DNA from: Martinezella hainanensis
GTDB lineage: Bacteria; Pseudomonadota; Alphaproteobacteria; Rhizobiales; Rhizobiaceae
Length of the DNA stretch: 64,000 bases
Reading direction: 5' to 3'
NCBI RefSeq assembly: GCF_900094555.1
Contig: NZ_FMAC01000009.1
Coordinates: forward strand, 62,001 to 126,000
Of this stretch, positions 35,248 to 44,309 are shown in pieces. The translations under genes were made by a program, and so were the position numbers. Within the stretch, counting starts at the first letter, position 1; each line of letters begins with the position of its first letter. The notes below the pieces were generated by a model that saw nothing but the letters and a program-made list of their open reading frames with translations, was not told where the DNA came from and made no database searches.

Positions 35248-35682
35248 ATGAAGACCATATCCCTGATCTCCCTAGGTCTGATCCTTGGCGCCGGCTTAGC
35301 ACTTTCCGGCTGCGTCGGCGCACCGATCGGCGGGGCCAAGCAAAGCCAGTTTTCGCGCCAAATCGCGCCGGGTAAAAAGACGAAGATAACGAGCGCATCT
35401 CTGGTGAAGCAGGACTGCACCTTTGCAGGGTTCCCCTACACCGGTGTCGTCAAGGCACCTGCGCATGGCAAGATCGACATCGAGCACGGTCCGGTCGCGG
35501 CCAAATTTCCGAAAGACAGCCCCGTTTATCTGTGCTCGGGCAAGCCGGTCCAGGGGAACATCATCTACTACACGCCGAACCCCGGTTTTTCCGGCATCGA
35601 TCAATTCACCATGCGGCTGACGGGATTGAACACCGACGGCACGGTGCAAGACGGCACTTTCACCATCCACGTCGGCAAGTGA
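35248..35682 (+). CDS. Small lipoprotein with Ig-like repeat fold
   Basis: A 144-residue protein. MKTISLISLGLILGAGLALSGC is a lipoprotein signal with lipobox LSGC. The mature part has VVKAPAHGKIDI, VYLCSGKPVQGNIIYYTPNPGFSGIDQFTMRL and DGTFTIHVGK, a pattern seen in bacterial Ig-like/cadherin-like domains (Y.PNPGF.G.D.F). It is probably anchored in the outer or inner membrane facing the periplasm. ATG 35248 has AAGAGAAG upstream. Two cysteines may form a disulfide. Single-gene unit; function unknown. Confidence 0.78.
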   Translation: MKTISLISLGLILGAGLALSGCVGAPIGGAKQSQFSRQIAPGKKTKITSASLVKQDCTFAGFPYTGVVKAPAHGKIDIEHGPVAAKFPKDSPVYLCSGKPVQGNIIYYTPNPGFSGIDQFTMRLTGLNTDGTVQDGTFTIHVGK

Positions 35683-35773
35683 CGCCTTTACAAGCTGAAA
35701 AGACAAGAACGGAGACGCTGGCGGATGCTGCCATGCCGCCGGCGCAATAAGTGATTTAGGCCTCAGACCACCG

Positions 35774-37033
35774 CTAGAACGTCACCTTCTCCAAAGGTGC
35801 GCGTCCCGCCTCGAACTCCTTCAGCTTCGCTTCGCGTTCCGCGATGTAATTGCGGTTGTCGGGCACGGCGAACTGATTCTTGGTAATCTGGAGCTGCATG
35901 ATGAAGAGTTCATCCCAGCGGAAGCCCATTTCGGAGCCGGCCAGATAGAACTCCCACATGCGGAAGAACTTCTCGTCGTAGAGCGCGACGGCATCGGCCT
36001 TGCGCGCCACGAAGCGGTTGCGCCAATGCCGAAGCGTATAGGCATAGTGCATCGGCAGGGTCTCGACATCCCGTGTGAGCAGACCGGCCTTTTCCAGCGG
36101 CGGCGTGGTTTCGCCGATGGACGGGATGTAGCCGCCGGGGAAGATGTACTTCTCGATGAAGGCGTTGGTGGCGAAGCTCGGCTTCGGGCGGGCAATGGAG
36201 TGCAACAGCATGACGCCGTTGTCATCCAACAGCTCCGAAACCTTGCGGAAGAACTTGCCGTAATCGCCGATGCCGACATGCTCGAACATGCCGACCGAGA
36301 CGATTCGGTCGAACTTCTTGCCGGTCATATAGCGATAGTCCTGCAGCTCGAAGCGGACGCGATCGGAGAGGCCACGCTTGGCTGCCCGCTCGCGCGATAC
36401 TTTCAGCTGTTCCTCGCTGAGCGTGATGCCGGTTACGTCGAGGCCGGGATAGGCTTCGGCGAGATACATGGCCATGCCGCCCCAACCGGAGCCGATCTCC
36501 AGCACCTTCTGCCCCGGTTCGACCAGCAGCTTGGCAGCGATGTGACGCTTCTTGGCCACCTGCGCTTCATAGAGGCTGATACCAGGCGGATTGAAGTAGG
36601 CGCAGGAATATTGCCAGTCCTCATCGAGGAAGAGATCGAACAGCTTTGCCGACAGATCGTAGTGATGCGCAACATTGTACTTGTTGCGGTTGATCGGCGA
36701 GCGGCTCTTGATCTGCTGCCAGGCGATGCGGCCGATTAGCAGCGCCGCCATACGGAAATCGAAAACTTCGTTGGTGGTATTCTGCTTCACCAGGGACAGG
36801 AACTCGTAGATGTCCCCCTGCTCCAGGATGAAGCGGCCCTCCATATACATTTCGCCGAGCTTGAGCGTCGGATCGCGCGCAATGGCGTCCTCAGCCTGCT
36901 GATCGGCACAACGCACGGCAACCGTCTCACCGGTTCCATCGCCGACCATATGCGTCTCGCCGGATGCGAGCGTAAGCCTGAGTGAACCTTTACGGATGAT
37001 TTTCTGAACGAGAGAAAAAAGTGTGGACGCCAT
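35774..37033 (-). CDS. cfa: Cyclopropane-fatty-acyl-phospholipid synthase
   Basis: A 419-residue SAM-dependent enzyme that adds a methylene bridge to unsaturated acyl chains of membrane phospholipids. It has the N-terminal lipid-binding domain, then VAHHYDLSAKLFDLFLDEDWQYSCAYF, the SAM motif VLEIGSGWGGMAMYLA, FDRIVSVGMFEHVG and FIEKYIFPGGYIPSI. Length is close to the family's usual 380-420. Rhizobia often have two cfa genes; I cannot say which this is. Transcribed alone, downstream of tex but 145 bases away. Confidence 0.95.
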   Translation of the reverse strand: MASTLFSLVQKIIRKGSLRLTLASGETHMVGDGTGETVAVRCADQQAEDAIARDPTLKLGEMYMEGRFILEQGDIYEFLSLVKQNTTNEVFDFRMAALLIGRIAWQQIKSRSPINRNKYNVAHHYDLSAKLFDLFLDEDWQYSCAYFNPPGISLYEAQVAKKRHIAAKLLVEPGQKVLEIGSGWGGMAMYLAEAYPGLDVTGITLSEEQLKVSRERAAKRGLSDRVRFELQDYRYMTGKKFDRIVSVGMFEHVGIGDYGKFFRKVSELLDDNGVMLLHSIARPKPSFATNAFIEKYIFPGGYIPSIGETTPPLEKAGLLTRDVETLPMHYAYTLRHWRNRFVARKADAVALYDEKFFRMWEFYLAGSEMGFRWDELFIMQLQITKNQFAVPDNRNYIAEREAKLKEFEAGRAPLEKVTF

Positions 37034-37177
37034 GGACGCCTCGAATGTTATGACATGACATTAAGGCAACTTTAACGCCTCACAGCATTGTGGCAAGCTC
37101 ACCTTTCCACAGTCGTTGGCACTCCGGCAACAACGCTGCCAGAGTGTGACATTCTTGCACGAAGTTCCGCTAAGTCC

Positions 37178-39487
37178 TTATTTTCGTTTGAGTGCGTCGG
37201 CCAAGGCGGCCCCGAAACTACCCTGTTGCTCGGCCTTCGGACGGGCATTTCCCTTAACGCCAGCGTTGCGTGCGCCACCTTGTTCGCGCGTGTCCCGTCC
37301 GGATGGCGCCGCCACAGTGCTGCCATCTTTGCGCATGGAAAGGCCGATTCGCTTGCGTTTGGCGTCGACTTCGACAACCCTGACCTTGACCACATCGCCG
37401 GCCTTCACGACCTCGTGCGGATCCTTGACGAAGCGGTCCGCCAGCTGCGAGACATGCACCAAACCGTCCTGATGGACGCCAATATCGACGAAGGCGCCGA
37501 AAGCAGCGACATTGGTCACTGTCCCCTCCAGCATCATTCCAGGCTTGAGGTCGCTGATCTCGTTGACGCCTTCCGCGAAGGTTGCGGTCTTGAAGCTCGG
37601 GCGCGGATCGCGGCCCGGCTTTTCCAGCTCGGCGATGATGTCGCGCACGGTCGGCAGACCGAACTTGTCGTCGATGAACTGTCGGGGATCGACCGCTTTC
37701 AACGTTGCCGTATCGCCCATCAGCGTGCGCAGGTCGCGGCCGCAGGCGGCAACGATCTTTTTGGCGACACCGTAGGCTTCGGGATGCACCGAGGAAGCAT
37801 CGAGCGGCTCCTTGCCATTCGGGATGCGCAGGAAGCCGGCGCATTGCTCGAAGGTGCGCTGGCCGAGACGGGCGACCTTCAGGAGATCGCGCCGCGTCGC
37901 GAACGCGCCTTCGCCATCGCGATGCCTGACGATCGCCTCGGCGATCGACGGCCCGAGGCCGGAAACACGGGCCAGCAACGGCGCGGACGCAGTGTTCAGG
38001 TCGACACCGACGGCATTCACCGCATCTTCGACCACCGCATCGAGCGAACGCGACAGCTTCTGCTGGTCGACATCGTGCTGGTACTGGCCAACGCCAATCG
38101 ACTTCGGCTCGATCTTCACAAGTTCCGCCAGCGGATCCTGCAGGCGGCGGGCGATGGAGACGGCGCCGCGCAGAGAAACGTCGAGGCCGGGGAATTCCAA
38201 AGCCGCCGTTTCCGAAGCGGAATAGACCGAGGCGCCGGCTTCGGAGACGATGACCTTCGTCGGCTTCGGTGCCGGCAGTTCGGCGAGCATATCCGCCACC
38301 AGCTTTTCGGTTTCGCGGCTGCCCGTGCCGTTGCCGATCGCGATCAGCTCGACCTTGTGCTTACGGATGAGTGCCGCCAGCGTCGCCTGCGTGCCGCGCA
38401 CATCGTTCTTCGGCGGGAAGGGATAGACCGTGGTGGTTTCCAGGAGCTTGCCGGTGCCATCAACCACGGCAACCTTGACGCCGGTGCGGATGCCCGGGTC
38501 GAGGCCCATGGTGGCGCGCGAACCGGCGGGTGCGGCGAGCAGCAGATCCTTTAGATTGCGGGCGAAGACATGGATCGCTTCTTCCTCGGCACGCTCGCGC
38601 AGTTCGCGCATCAAATCGAGCGACAACGACATCGAAAGCTTCACACGCCAGGTCCAGCTCGCGACCTCCGTCAGCCAGCGGTCACCCGGCCGGCTTGCGC
38701 CGATATCATAGGCCGCAGTGACCATGCGCTCGACCGGCTTGTTTGGCGAGACGGCATCGGTATCGACTTCGATATTCAGCGTCAGCACTTCTTCGTTCCA
38801 GCCGCGCAGCATAGCGAGCGCGCGATGGCCGGGAGCCGTCGCCCAGCGTTCCTGGTGCTCGAAATAGTCCGAGAACTTGGCGCCGGCCTCCTGCTTGCCG
38901 TCGACGACGGCGGCCTTCAGCGTGGCACTGGTCTTCATGTAATTGCGCAGCTTGCCGAGCAGATCGGCGTTTTCGGCAATACCTTCGGCGATGATATCGC
39001 GCGCGCCTTCCAGCGCCGTCTTCACGTCAGCAACATCGGCCGTGATGAAGCCTTCGGCAAGCACGGCGGGCTCCTTCGAACGATCGGCGAGGATGGTATC
39101 GGCCAAGGGTCCGAGGCCACGCTCCCTGGCGATCTCGGCACGCGTGCGGCGCTTCGGCTTGTACGGCAGATAGAGGTCTTCCAGCTCGGACTTGGTGGCA
39201 ACGGTCGCGACCTTGGCCATCAGCTCATCGGTCATCTTGCCCTGGCCGGTGATGGATTCGATGATCGCGGCGCGGCGCGATTCCAGCTCGCGCAGATAGA
39301 CCAGACGCTCCGACAGCGTGCGAAGCTGCGTATCGTCGAGGCCGCCGGTGACTTCTTTGCGGTAGCGGGCGATGAACGGCACGGTCGCGCCTTCGTCCAA
39401 GAGCTCGATGGCGGCCTTGGCCTGATCCGGGCGGGAGTTGATCTCGGCGGCAATGGTAGCGGCAAGGGAACGGATATCGGCGGACAT
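37178..39487 (-). CDS. tex: Tex-family S1 RNA-binding protein
   Basis: A 769-residue protein of Tex type, a transcription-accessory RNA-binding protein. It has the helical N-terminus (LAATIAAEINSRPDQAKAAIELLDEGATVPFIARYRKEVTGGLDD), the YqgF-like nuclease-fold domain (MGLDPGIRTGVKVAVVDGTGKLL), helix-hairpin-helix segments (ARVSGLGPSIAEAIVRHRDGEG), and a C-terminal S1 domain (GMMLEGTVTNVAAFGAFVDIGVHQDGLVHVSQLADRFV) with a basic tail. ATG 39487 is taken; a longer reading to 39613 is unlike Tex N-termini. Length is typical. Confidence 0.95.
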   Translation of the reverse strand: MSADIRSLAATIAAEINSRPDQAKAAIELLDEGATVPFIARYRKEVTGGLDDTQLRTLSERLVYLRELESRRAAIIESITGQGKMTDELMAKVATVATKSELEDLYLPYKPKRRTRAEIARERGLGPLADTILADRSKEPAVLAEGFITADVADVKTALEGARDIIAEGIAENADLLGKLRNYMKTSATLKAAVVDGKQEAGAKFSDYFEHQERWATAPGHRALAMLRGWNEEVLTLNIEVDTDAVSPNKPVERMVTAAYDIGASRPGDRWLTEVASWTWRVKLSMSLSLDLMRELRERAEEEAIHVFARNLKDLLLAAPAGSRATMGLDPGIRTGVKVAVVDGTGKLLETTTVYPFPPKNDVRGTQATLAALIRKHKVELIAIGNGTGSRETEKLVADMLAELPAPKPTKVIVSEAGASVYSASETAALEFPGLDVSLRGAVSIARRLQDPLAELVKIEPKSIGVGQYQHDVDQQKLSRSLDAVVEDAVNAVGVDLNTASAPLLARVSGLGPSIAEAIVRHRDGEGAFATRRDLLKVARLGQRTFEQCAGFLRIPNGKEPLDASSVHPEAYGVAKKIVAACGRDLRTLMGDTATLKAVDPRQFIDDKFGLPTVRDIIAELEKPGRDPRPSFKTATFAEGVNEISDLKPGMMLEGTVTNVAAFGAFVDIGVHQDGLVHVSQLADRFVKDPHEVVKAGDVVKVRVVEVDAKRKRIGLSMRKDGSTVAAPSGRDTREQGGARNAGVKGNARPKAEQQGSFGAALADALKRK

Positions 39488-39735
39488 GTGTCTCTCTGAA
39501 CTGGACAATCGTAAAGGGGACCATAAGCACGATCCCATGGACATAAGAAGCGGTTTTCGACGCGGATCATGTCGATCCGGCAGATGAGAGGCGACCTCGC
39601 GTCCAAACCGCATTCCGCTTTAGCGATAGAAAAAGGCGTTGCAATGTTGCCAGGCAAACCTCCACAGGATTTGACGCTTGACCTTTGGCCCAACCCCGCT
39701 TAACCGCGCAAAGGGACGCAACGAAAGGGCAAGCC

Positions 39736-41004
39736 ATGAGAGTTCTGTTGATCGGATCGGGCGGACGCGAACACGCACTGGCCTGGAAACTGGCGCAATC
39801 GCCTCTCATGACGGAATTCTATGCGGCGCCCGGCAATCCCGGCATTGCCGAGCATGCGGCGCTTGCGGCGATCGATATCGACAACCATGACGCCGTCGTC
39901 GCTTTCTGCAAGGAGAAGGCCATCGATTTCGTCGTGGTCGGCCCGGAAGCGCCGCTCGTCGCCGGTATTGCCGACAGGCTGCGCGCCGCCGGCATCGCCG
40001 TCTTCGGTCCTTCCGCCGCGGCCGCCCAACTCGAGGGGTCCAAGGGCTTTACCAAGGATATCTGCGCCCGCTACGATATTCCAACCGGCGCCTACCAGCG
40101 CTTCAACAATGCGCCGAAGGCGAAAGCCTATATCCGCGCTCAGGGCGCGCCGATCGTCGTCAAGGCGGATGGTCTTGCAGCCGGCAAGGGCGTCACCGTC
40201 GCGATGACGGTCGACGAGGCGCTGGCCGCAATCGACGATTGCTTCGAAGGCGCATTCGGCGAGGCCGGCGCGGAGGTGGTAATCGAAGCCTATCTCGACG
40301 GCGAAGAGGCAAGCTTCTTCTGCCTTAGCGATGGCAAGCATGCGCTGGCGTTGGCAACAGCGCAGGATCACAAGCGCGTCGGCGACGGCGATACCGGCCC
40401 GAATACCGGCGGCATGGGCGCTTATTCCCCTGCTCCCGTCATGACCCCAGACATGGTCGAGCGCACGATGAAGGAGATCATCGAGCCGACGATGCGCGGC
40501 ATGGCGGAAAGCGGCCATGCCTTCAGCGGCGTGTTCTTTGCCGGACTGATGATTACCGCCAAAGGCCCCGAGCTCATCGAATACAATGTCCGCTTCGGCG
40601 ATCCCGAATGCCAAGTGCTGATGATGCGGCTGAAGAGTGATCTGCTGCCGCTGCTCCTTGCCTGCGCCAACGGCACGCTGGATCAGGTGACGGCCGAATG
40701 GAGCGACGATCCCGCGCTGACCGTCGTCATGGCCTCGAAAGGCTATCCGGGCGCCTACGCCAAGAACACGCCGATCACGGCGCTGCCGGCCGGCGGCGAA
40801 GGCGAAAAAGTGTTCCATGCCGGCACAGGCCTGAAGGAGGGTGCGCTGGTTGCGAACGGCGGACGCGTGTTGAACATCACGGCAACCGGCAAGTCGGTGG
40901 GCGAAGCAAAGGAACGAGCTTACGCCCTGGCAGGCAAGGTAAAGTGGGATAACGGCTTCTATCGCAATGATATCGGCTGGCGTGCGGTGGAGCGCGAAAA
41001 GTAA
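39736..41004 (+). CDS. purD: Phosphoribosylamine-glycine ligase
   Basis: A 422-residue ATP-grasp enzyme joining glycine to phosphoribosylamine to give GAR, step two of purine synthesis. It starts MRVLLIGSGGREHALAWKL (glycine-rich N-domain). FGPSAAAAQLEGSKGFTKDICARYDIPT and PIVVKADGLAAGKGVTVA form the ATP-grasp core; QDHKRVGDGDTGPNTGGMGAYSPAP is the family signature. ATG 39736 has AAAGGG upstream. Divergent from tex. Confidence 0.97.
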   Translation: MRVLLIGSGGREHALAWKLAQSPLMTEFYAAPGNPGIAEHAALAAIDIDNHDAVVAFCKEKAIDFVVVGPEAPLVAGIADRLRAAGIAVFGPSAAAAQLEGSKGFTKDICARYDIPTGAYQRFNNAPKAKAYIRAQGAPIVVKADGLAAGKGVTVAMTVDEALAAIDDCFEGAFGEAGAEVVIEAYLDGEEASFFCLSDGKHALALATAQDHKRVGDGDTGPNTGGMGAYSPAPVMTPDMVERTMKEIIEPTMRGMAESGHAFSGVFFAGLMITAKGPELIEYNVRFGDPECQVLMMRLKSDLLPLLLACANGTLDQVTAEWSDDPALTVVMASKGYPGAYAKNTPITALPAGGEGEKVFHAGTGLKEGALVANGGRVLNITATGKSVGEAKERAYALAGKVKWDNGFYRNDIGWRAVEREK

Positions 41005-41116
41005 ACATCACTGCGGCTCTACAATCGCAAGTCCATTAAATTTTTACCTAATCTCCTGACGGGATGGAAATAAAGCTACACTAATGTCTTCGTCACTATA
41101 GGCGGAGTTCCTGGTT

Positions 41117-41545
41117 ATGCGTTCCTTCTTTCTGACCTTGGCATGCGTACTGGCCGGCGGCTCCGCCATGGCCTCGTCGATCCAGCCGATCGACGGCACG
41201 ATGATCGGCGGCAGGGGCAGCATTGTCGACAAGAGCTGCGCCGACTGCCCTCCCCTCAAGCCGCCGGTTACGGAAAAGGAATATACCGTACCCACACTGA
41301 AGGCAGGCACTCAATCGATCGTCGTGCGCAACGTTGACGGCGAGAAGAAAGTATTGCGTACCGAGGCATGGATGGGCGGCTCACCCGTGGTGTTCGTGAG
41401 CAAACCGACGCCGGAGGCTCTTGCCGCGGCGGGTGAACCAGCCGACGGCATCGACATGGCGGCGAAGACGGCAGCCCTGCCGGATGGCGCGGCAGCACAT
41501 CAGCCAACTCCCCTCGACCTCTCGGGCTTTCAACTTCGCCAGTAA
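41117..41545 (+). CDS. Small secreted rhizobial protein (possibly HPE1-like)
   Basis: A 142-residue protein with a signal peptide (MRSFFLTLACVLAGGSAMA) cleaved before SSIQPIDG. The mature protein has KSCADCPPLKPP, KEYTVPTLKAGTQSIVVRNVDGEKKVLRTEAWMGGSPVVFVSK and a low-complexity tail. I recall similar rhizobial proteins annotated as having a plant-virulence-effector HPE1-like domain, but I am not certain. The Cys-Ala-Asp-Cys pair is the one obvious functional feature. GGAG lies 9 bases before the ATG. Location is probably periplasmic. Confidence 0.72.
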   Translation: MRSFFLTLACVLAGGSAMASSIQPIDGTMIGGRGSIVDKSCADCPPLKPPVTEKEYTVPTLKAGTQSIVVRNVDGEKKVLRTEAWMGGSPVVFVSKPTPEALAAAGEPADGIDMAAKTAALPDGAAAHQPTPLDLSGFQLRQ

Positions 41546-41909
41546 TCGGCATCCATCATGCTTTCCCTCTACTTGCTTCGGGGGATCATGAAGGCTTCAG
41601 CACGCCTCTATATATCAATAATATTCGAAAATTCTAAATATTTATCGGTATAACTCCATATAAACTCAAGTTATTCGTGAGTTTAAATAAATATTATTTA
41701 TAATCGCAAAGCATATCCCCGGTTACATATCTAGCACATATGCAACCAACCCACTAAAATTAAAGATTTTTTAGACATAAGCGGTGATTTTATTGCTCAC
41801 CGGACAGCAGCATGTCATTCGAGCGGCGGCAAGCGTATTGAGGATCTCTCAGGCGATCGCACAGGCGGTAGGATACCGCACCGGTATTCATTTACCTGTG
41901 GGGGATACC
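41546..41909. other. AT-rich regulatory region upstream of the second chemoreceptor
   Basis: These 364 bases hold no credible gene. From about 41600 to 41790 the DNA is markedly AT-rich against a roughly 60% GC background. It contains two dyads: TAAACTC/GAGTTTA around 9 bases (41658-41682) and GGTTACATAT/ATATGCAACC around 7 bases with one mismatch (41721-41747). An in-frame extension of the receptor to 41784 exists but lacks a ribosome site. The promoter is probably here. Confidence 0.55.
41721..41747. promoter_or_regulatory. Long dyad upstream of chemoreceptor gene
   Basis: GGTTACATAT (41721-41730) and ATATGCAACC (41738-41747) are inverted arms, nine of ten bases matching, around CTAGCAC. 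It lies 163 bases before the ATG at 41910. The symmetry and AT-rich setting suggest a regulator site; the protein is unknown. Confidence 0.45.
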
Positions 41910-43727
41910 ATGAAGAATCTCAAGATTGCGCATCAATTATTTGCCCTGCTCGGCGTCCTGATGGCTGCCTTTGCGGTGGCGACCTATTTCCAGATACGGT
42001 CCCAGGCCGATTCCATTTACGACGACCGCTTCGACATGCTGCGCACGCAGGTCGAATCCGGCATCTCCGTTTTAAACCAATATTATCAGCGCGAAAAATC
42101 CGGCGAGATGACGCATGAGGCCGCCCAGGCCGAGGCCTTCAAGGTCTTGTCGCATGTAAGCTTCACGCCATCAGGCTATTTCTTCGGCTTCGACTACAAC
42201 GTCATCCAGCGCATTCACCCGAGCCCGGTCAACATCGGCAAGGACATGTCGGGCCAAGTCGACAAGAACGGCACCCATTTCAGCAAGGAAATGGTGGAAA
42301 AGGCCATCAAGGGTGGCGGCCGCACCATCTATTACTGGAACAAGCCCGGTCACCCCGACAGCGACTTCTTCCTGAAGGGCAGCTATTCGGCCGCCTTCGC
42401 ACCCTGGCAGCTCGTTCTGGGATGCGGTGTCTACATGGATGACCTGCAGGAGCAGATCAATGCCACCATGTGGCGCGCCCTGCTGATCTGCGGCATCGTC
42501 TTTCTGGTCGGTATCGGTGCCGCCTTCTACTTCATCCGCGGCATCACGAAGCCGCTCAGCGATGTTCATGCCGCCTTGAAGGCCGTGGCCGACGAAGACG
42601 TGAAGACCGCCATCCCTCATACCGAGATGCACAACGAAATCGGCCTGATGGCCAAGGCGACCCAGGCGCTGCAGGAAAAGATCCGCGAACGCCACGCCCT
42701 TTCGGATCGCCAGGCAGCACAGGAACTCGAAATCAGCAATGAGCGTGAGCAGAACCTGCGCCAGCAGCAGGACGAGGCGCGCGAACAGGCCCGCGTCGTC
42801 TCCGTCATCGGCAAATCGCTTGAGGATCTCGCCAGCGGCGACCTCACGGTGCGTTGCGGCGATCTCGGCGCCAGTTATGCCGGCCTTCGCAACAACTTCA
42901 ACGAGGCACTGTCGCATCTCGAAGCCGCTATGGGTCGCGTCAATGCCAAGGGCAACGACATCGGCCTCAGCAAGGAAGAGATCCGTCGCGCCTCCAACGA
43001 ACTATCGCAGCGCACCGAGCGCCAGGCCGCAAGCCTGGAAGAAACCTCGGCTGCACTCGACGAGCTCACCGTCGCCGTTCGCCAGACGGCGGAAGGTGCC
43101 GACGAAGCCAGCAAGCGCGTTCATGCCGTCAGCGCCGAAGCATCGCGCAGCGATGCGGTGGTTGCCCAGGCAATCGAAGCGATGAGCGGCATTGAGAAGT
43201 CCTCGTCGGAGATCGGCAAGATCATCGGCGTCATCGACGAGATCGCCTTCCAGACCAACCTCCTGGCGCTCAATGCCGGCGTCGAAGCAGCGCGAGCCGG
43301 CGAATCCGGCAAGGGCTTTGCCGTCGTCGCCCAGGAAGTGCGCGAACTGGCTCAGCGTTCCGCGGCAGCCGCCAAGGAGATCAAGGACCAGATCGCCCGC
43401 TCCTCCGGCCAGGTCGACCAAGGCGTCCGCCTCGTCGGCGAGGCAGGCGAAGCGCTGAAGCGCATCTCCGACCAGATCAAGGCCGCCAACGAAATCGTCT
43501 CGAAGATCGCCCACAGCGCCTCCGAGCAGGATACGACGCTGCGCTCGATCTCGTCCTCGATGAACCAGCTCGACGCCGCCACGCAGCAGAACGCCGCCAT
43601 GGCCGAAGAGACCACCGCATCGGCCGAGACGCTCGCCGCCGATACGGAAGATCTTCTCGCGCTGATCCGCGGCTTCCGCGTCAACGACGGCCATCCAGCG
43701 GTGGATCACCGTCGTCGCGCCGCCTGA
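41910..43727 (+). CDS. Methyl-accepting chemotaxis protein with single Cache (sCache_2) sensor
   Basis: A 605-residue receptor. An N-terminal helix (LFALLGVLMAAFAVATYF) is followed by a periplasmic Cache-like domain (DDRFDMLRTQVESGISVLNQYY through SPVNIGKDMSGQVDKNG and SYSAAFAPWQLVLGCGVY). A second helix (ALLICGIVFLVGIGAAFYFI) and HAMP come next, then the signalling domain with tip IGVIDEIAFQTNLLALNAGVEAARAG. It ends VDHRRRAA with no CheR tether. Single Cache receptors of this kind often sense carboxylates or amines. ATG 41910 has GGGGGAT upstream. Confidence 0.94.
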   Translation: MKNLKIAHQLFALLGVLMAAFAVATYFQIRSQADSIYDDRFDMLRTQVESGISVLNQYYQREKSGEMTHEAAQAEAFKVLSHVSFTPSGYFFGFDYNVIQRIHPSPVNIGKDMSGQVDKNGTHFSKEMVEKAIKGGGRTIYYWNKPGHPDSDFFLKGSYSAAFAPWQLVLGCGVYMDDLQEQINATMWRALLICGIVFLVGIGAAFYFIRGITKPLSDVHAALKAVADEDVKTAIPHTEMHNEIGLMAKATQALQEKIRERHALSDRQAAQELEISNEREQNLRQQQDEAREQARVVSVIGKSLEDLASGDLTVRCGDLGASYAGLRNNFNEALSHLEAAMGRVNAKGNDIGLSKEEIRRASNELSQRTERQAASLEETSAALDELTVAVRQTAEGADEASKRVHAVSAEASRSDAVVAQAIEAMSGIEKSSSEIGKIIGVIDEIAFQTNLLALNAGVEAARAGESGKGFAVVAQEVRELAQRSAAAAKEIKDQIARSSGQVDQGVRLVGEAGEALKRISDQIKAANEIVSKIAHSASEQDTTLRSISSSMNQLDAATQQNAAMAEETTASAETLAADTEDLLALIRGFRVNDGHPAVDHRRRAA

Positions 43728-43746
43728 GCGACATAGGATAGAAACA

Positions 43747-43782
43747 GGAAACCGCCGGGCTCGCGTCCGGCGGTTTCCTTTT
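43747..43782 (+). terminator. Rho-independent terminator of the second chemoreceptor
   Basis: GGAAACCGCCGG (43747-43758) and CCGGCGGTTTCC (43767-43778) are perfect 12-base arms around an 8-base loop, followed by TTTT. Confidence 0.92.
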
Positions 43783-43800
43783 GAGCTGCAATTGCCTGCT

Positions 43801-44295
43801 TCAGTCTGCCGATTTCAGACGCTCGACCAGCCTGTCGATCTCGCGGTCGGAGTAAACCTCGATACCCGCCTGCTTGAGCAGCGCCGCTGTGACGCCTCGG
43901 CCATTCTGCCGGCGGCCGGAAAATGAGCCATCATAGATGAAGCCGGAGCCGCAGGACGGGCTACCGTCGATCAGGAGCGCATAGCGACAGCCGGTCTCCC
44001 TTGCCAGCGCCAGCGCGTTTTCCGCCGCCTGACGAAATTCCGCCGTAACGTCGCCGCCGGTGATCTCCATCACCCTTGCGGTGCCGGCAAGCACGTCCTC
44101 TCCGGTGGCATCGCCAGCAATCTCGGCCGGCGGCCTGGGAACAACCATGCCCGCAGACATTTCCGGACAGATCGTCACCAACCGCCCCTCCTCGCGCCAG
44201 CGGTCGATCGCCGGATGGACAAGCGGCTTGGAACGGCCGTCGTAGCGGACGGCATGGCCCATGAGGCAGGCGCTGACGAGGATCTTTCCGGTCAT
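43801..44295 (-). CDS. DUF523 family protein
   Basis: A 164-residue cytosolic protein with family motifs: KILVSACLMGHAVRYDGRSK near the start, VTICPEMSAGMVVPRPPAEI in the middle and LIDGSPSCGSGFIYDGSFSGR. Three cysteines at conserved places (SACL, ICPE, SCGS) suggest a metal or Fe-S site, but no activity is established for DUF523. It follows glyS by 14 bases on the same strand, so it is probably co-transcribed with it. Confidence 0.9.
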   Translation of the reverse strand: MTGKILVSACLMGHAVRYDGRSKPLVHPAIDRWREEGRLVTICPEMSAGMVVPRPPAEIAGDATGEDVLAGTARVMEITGGDVTAEFRQAAENALALARETGCRYALLIDGSPSCGSGFIYDGSFSGRRQNGRGVTAALLKQAGIEVYSDREIDRLVERLKSAD

Positions 44296-44309
44296 CGCGC
44301 CCCCATGCG

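Noticed and set aside
37088..38554. A 488-codon frame opposite tex
   Set aside because: The minus strand encodes a complete Tex protein; this frame has no motif and no ribosome site.
41784..41909. N-terminal extension of the Cache chemoreceptor by 42 codons
   Set aside because: It has no ribosome site and would put charged and helical residues before the first membrane helix; the ATG at 41910 has GGGGGAT upstream.
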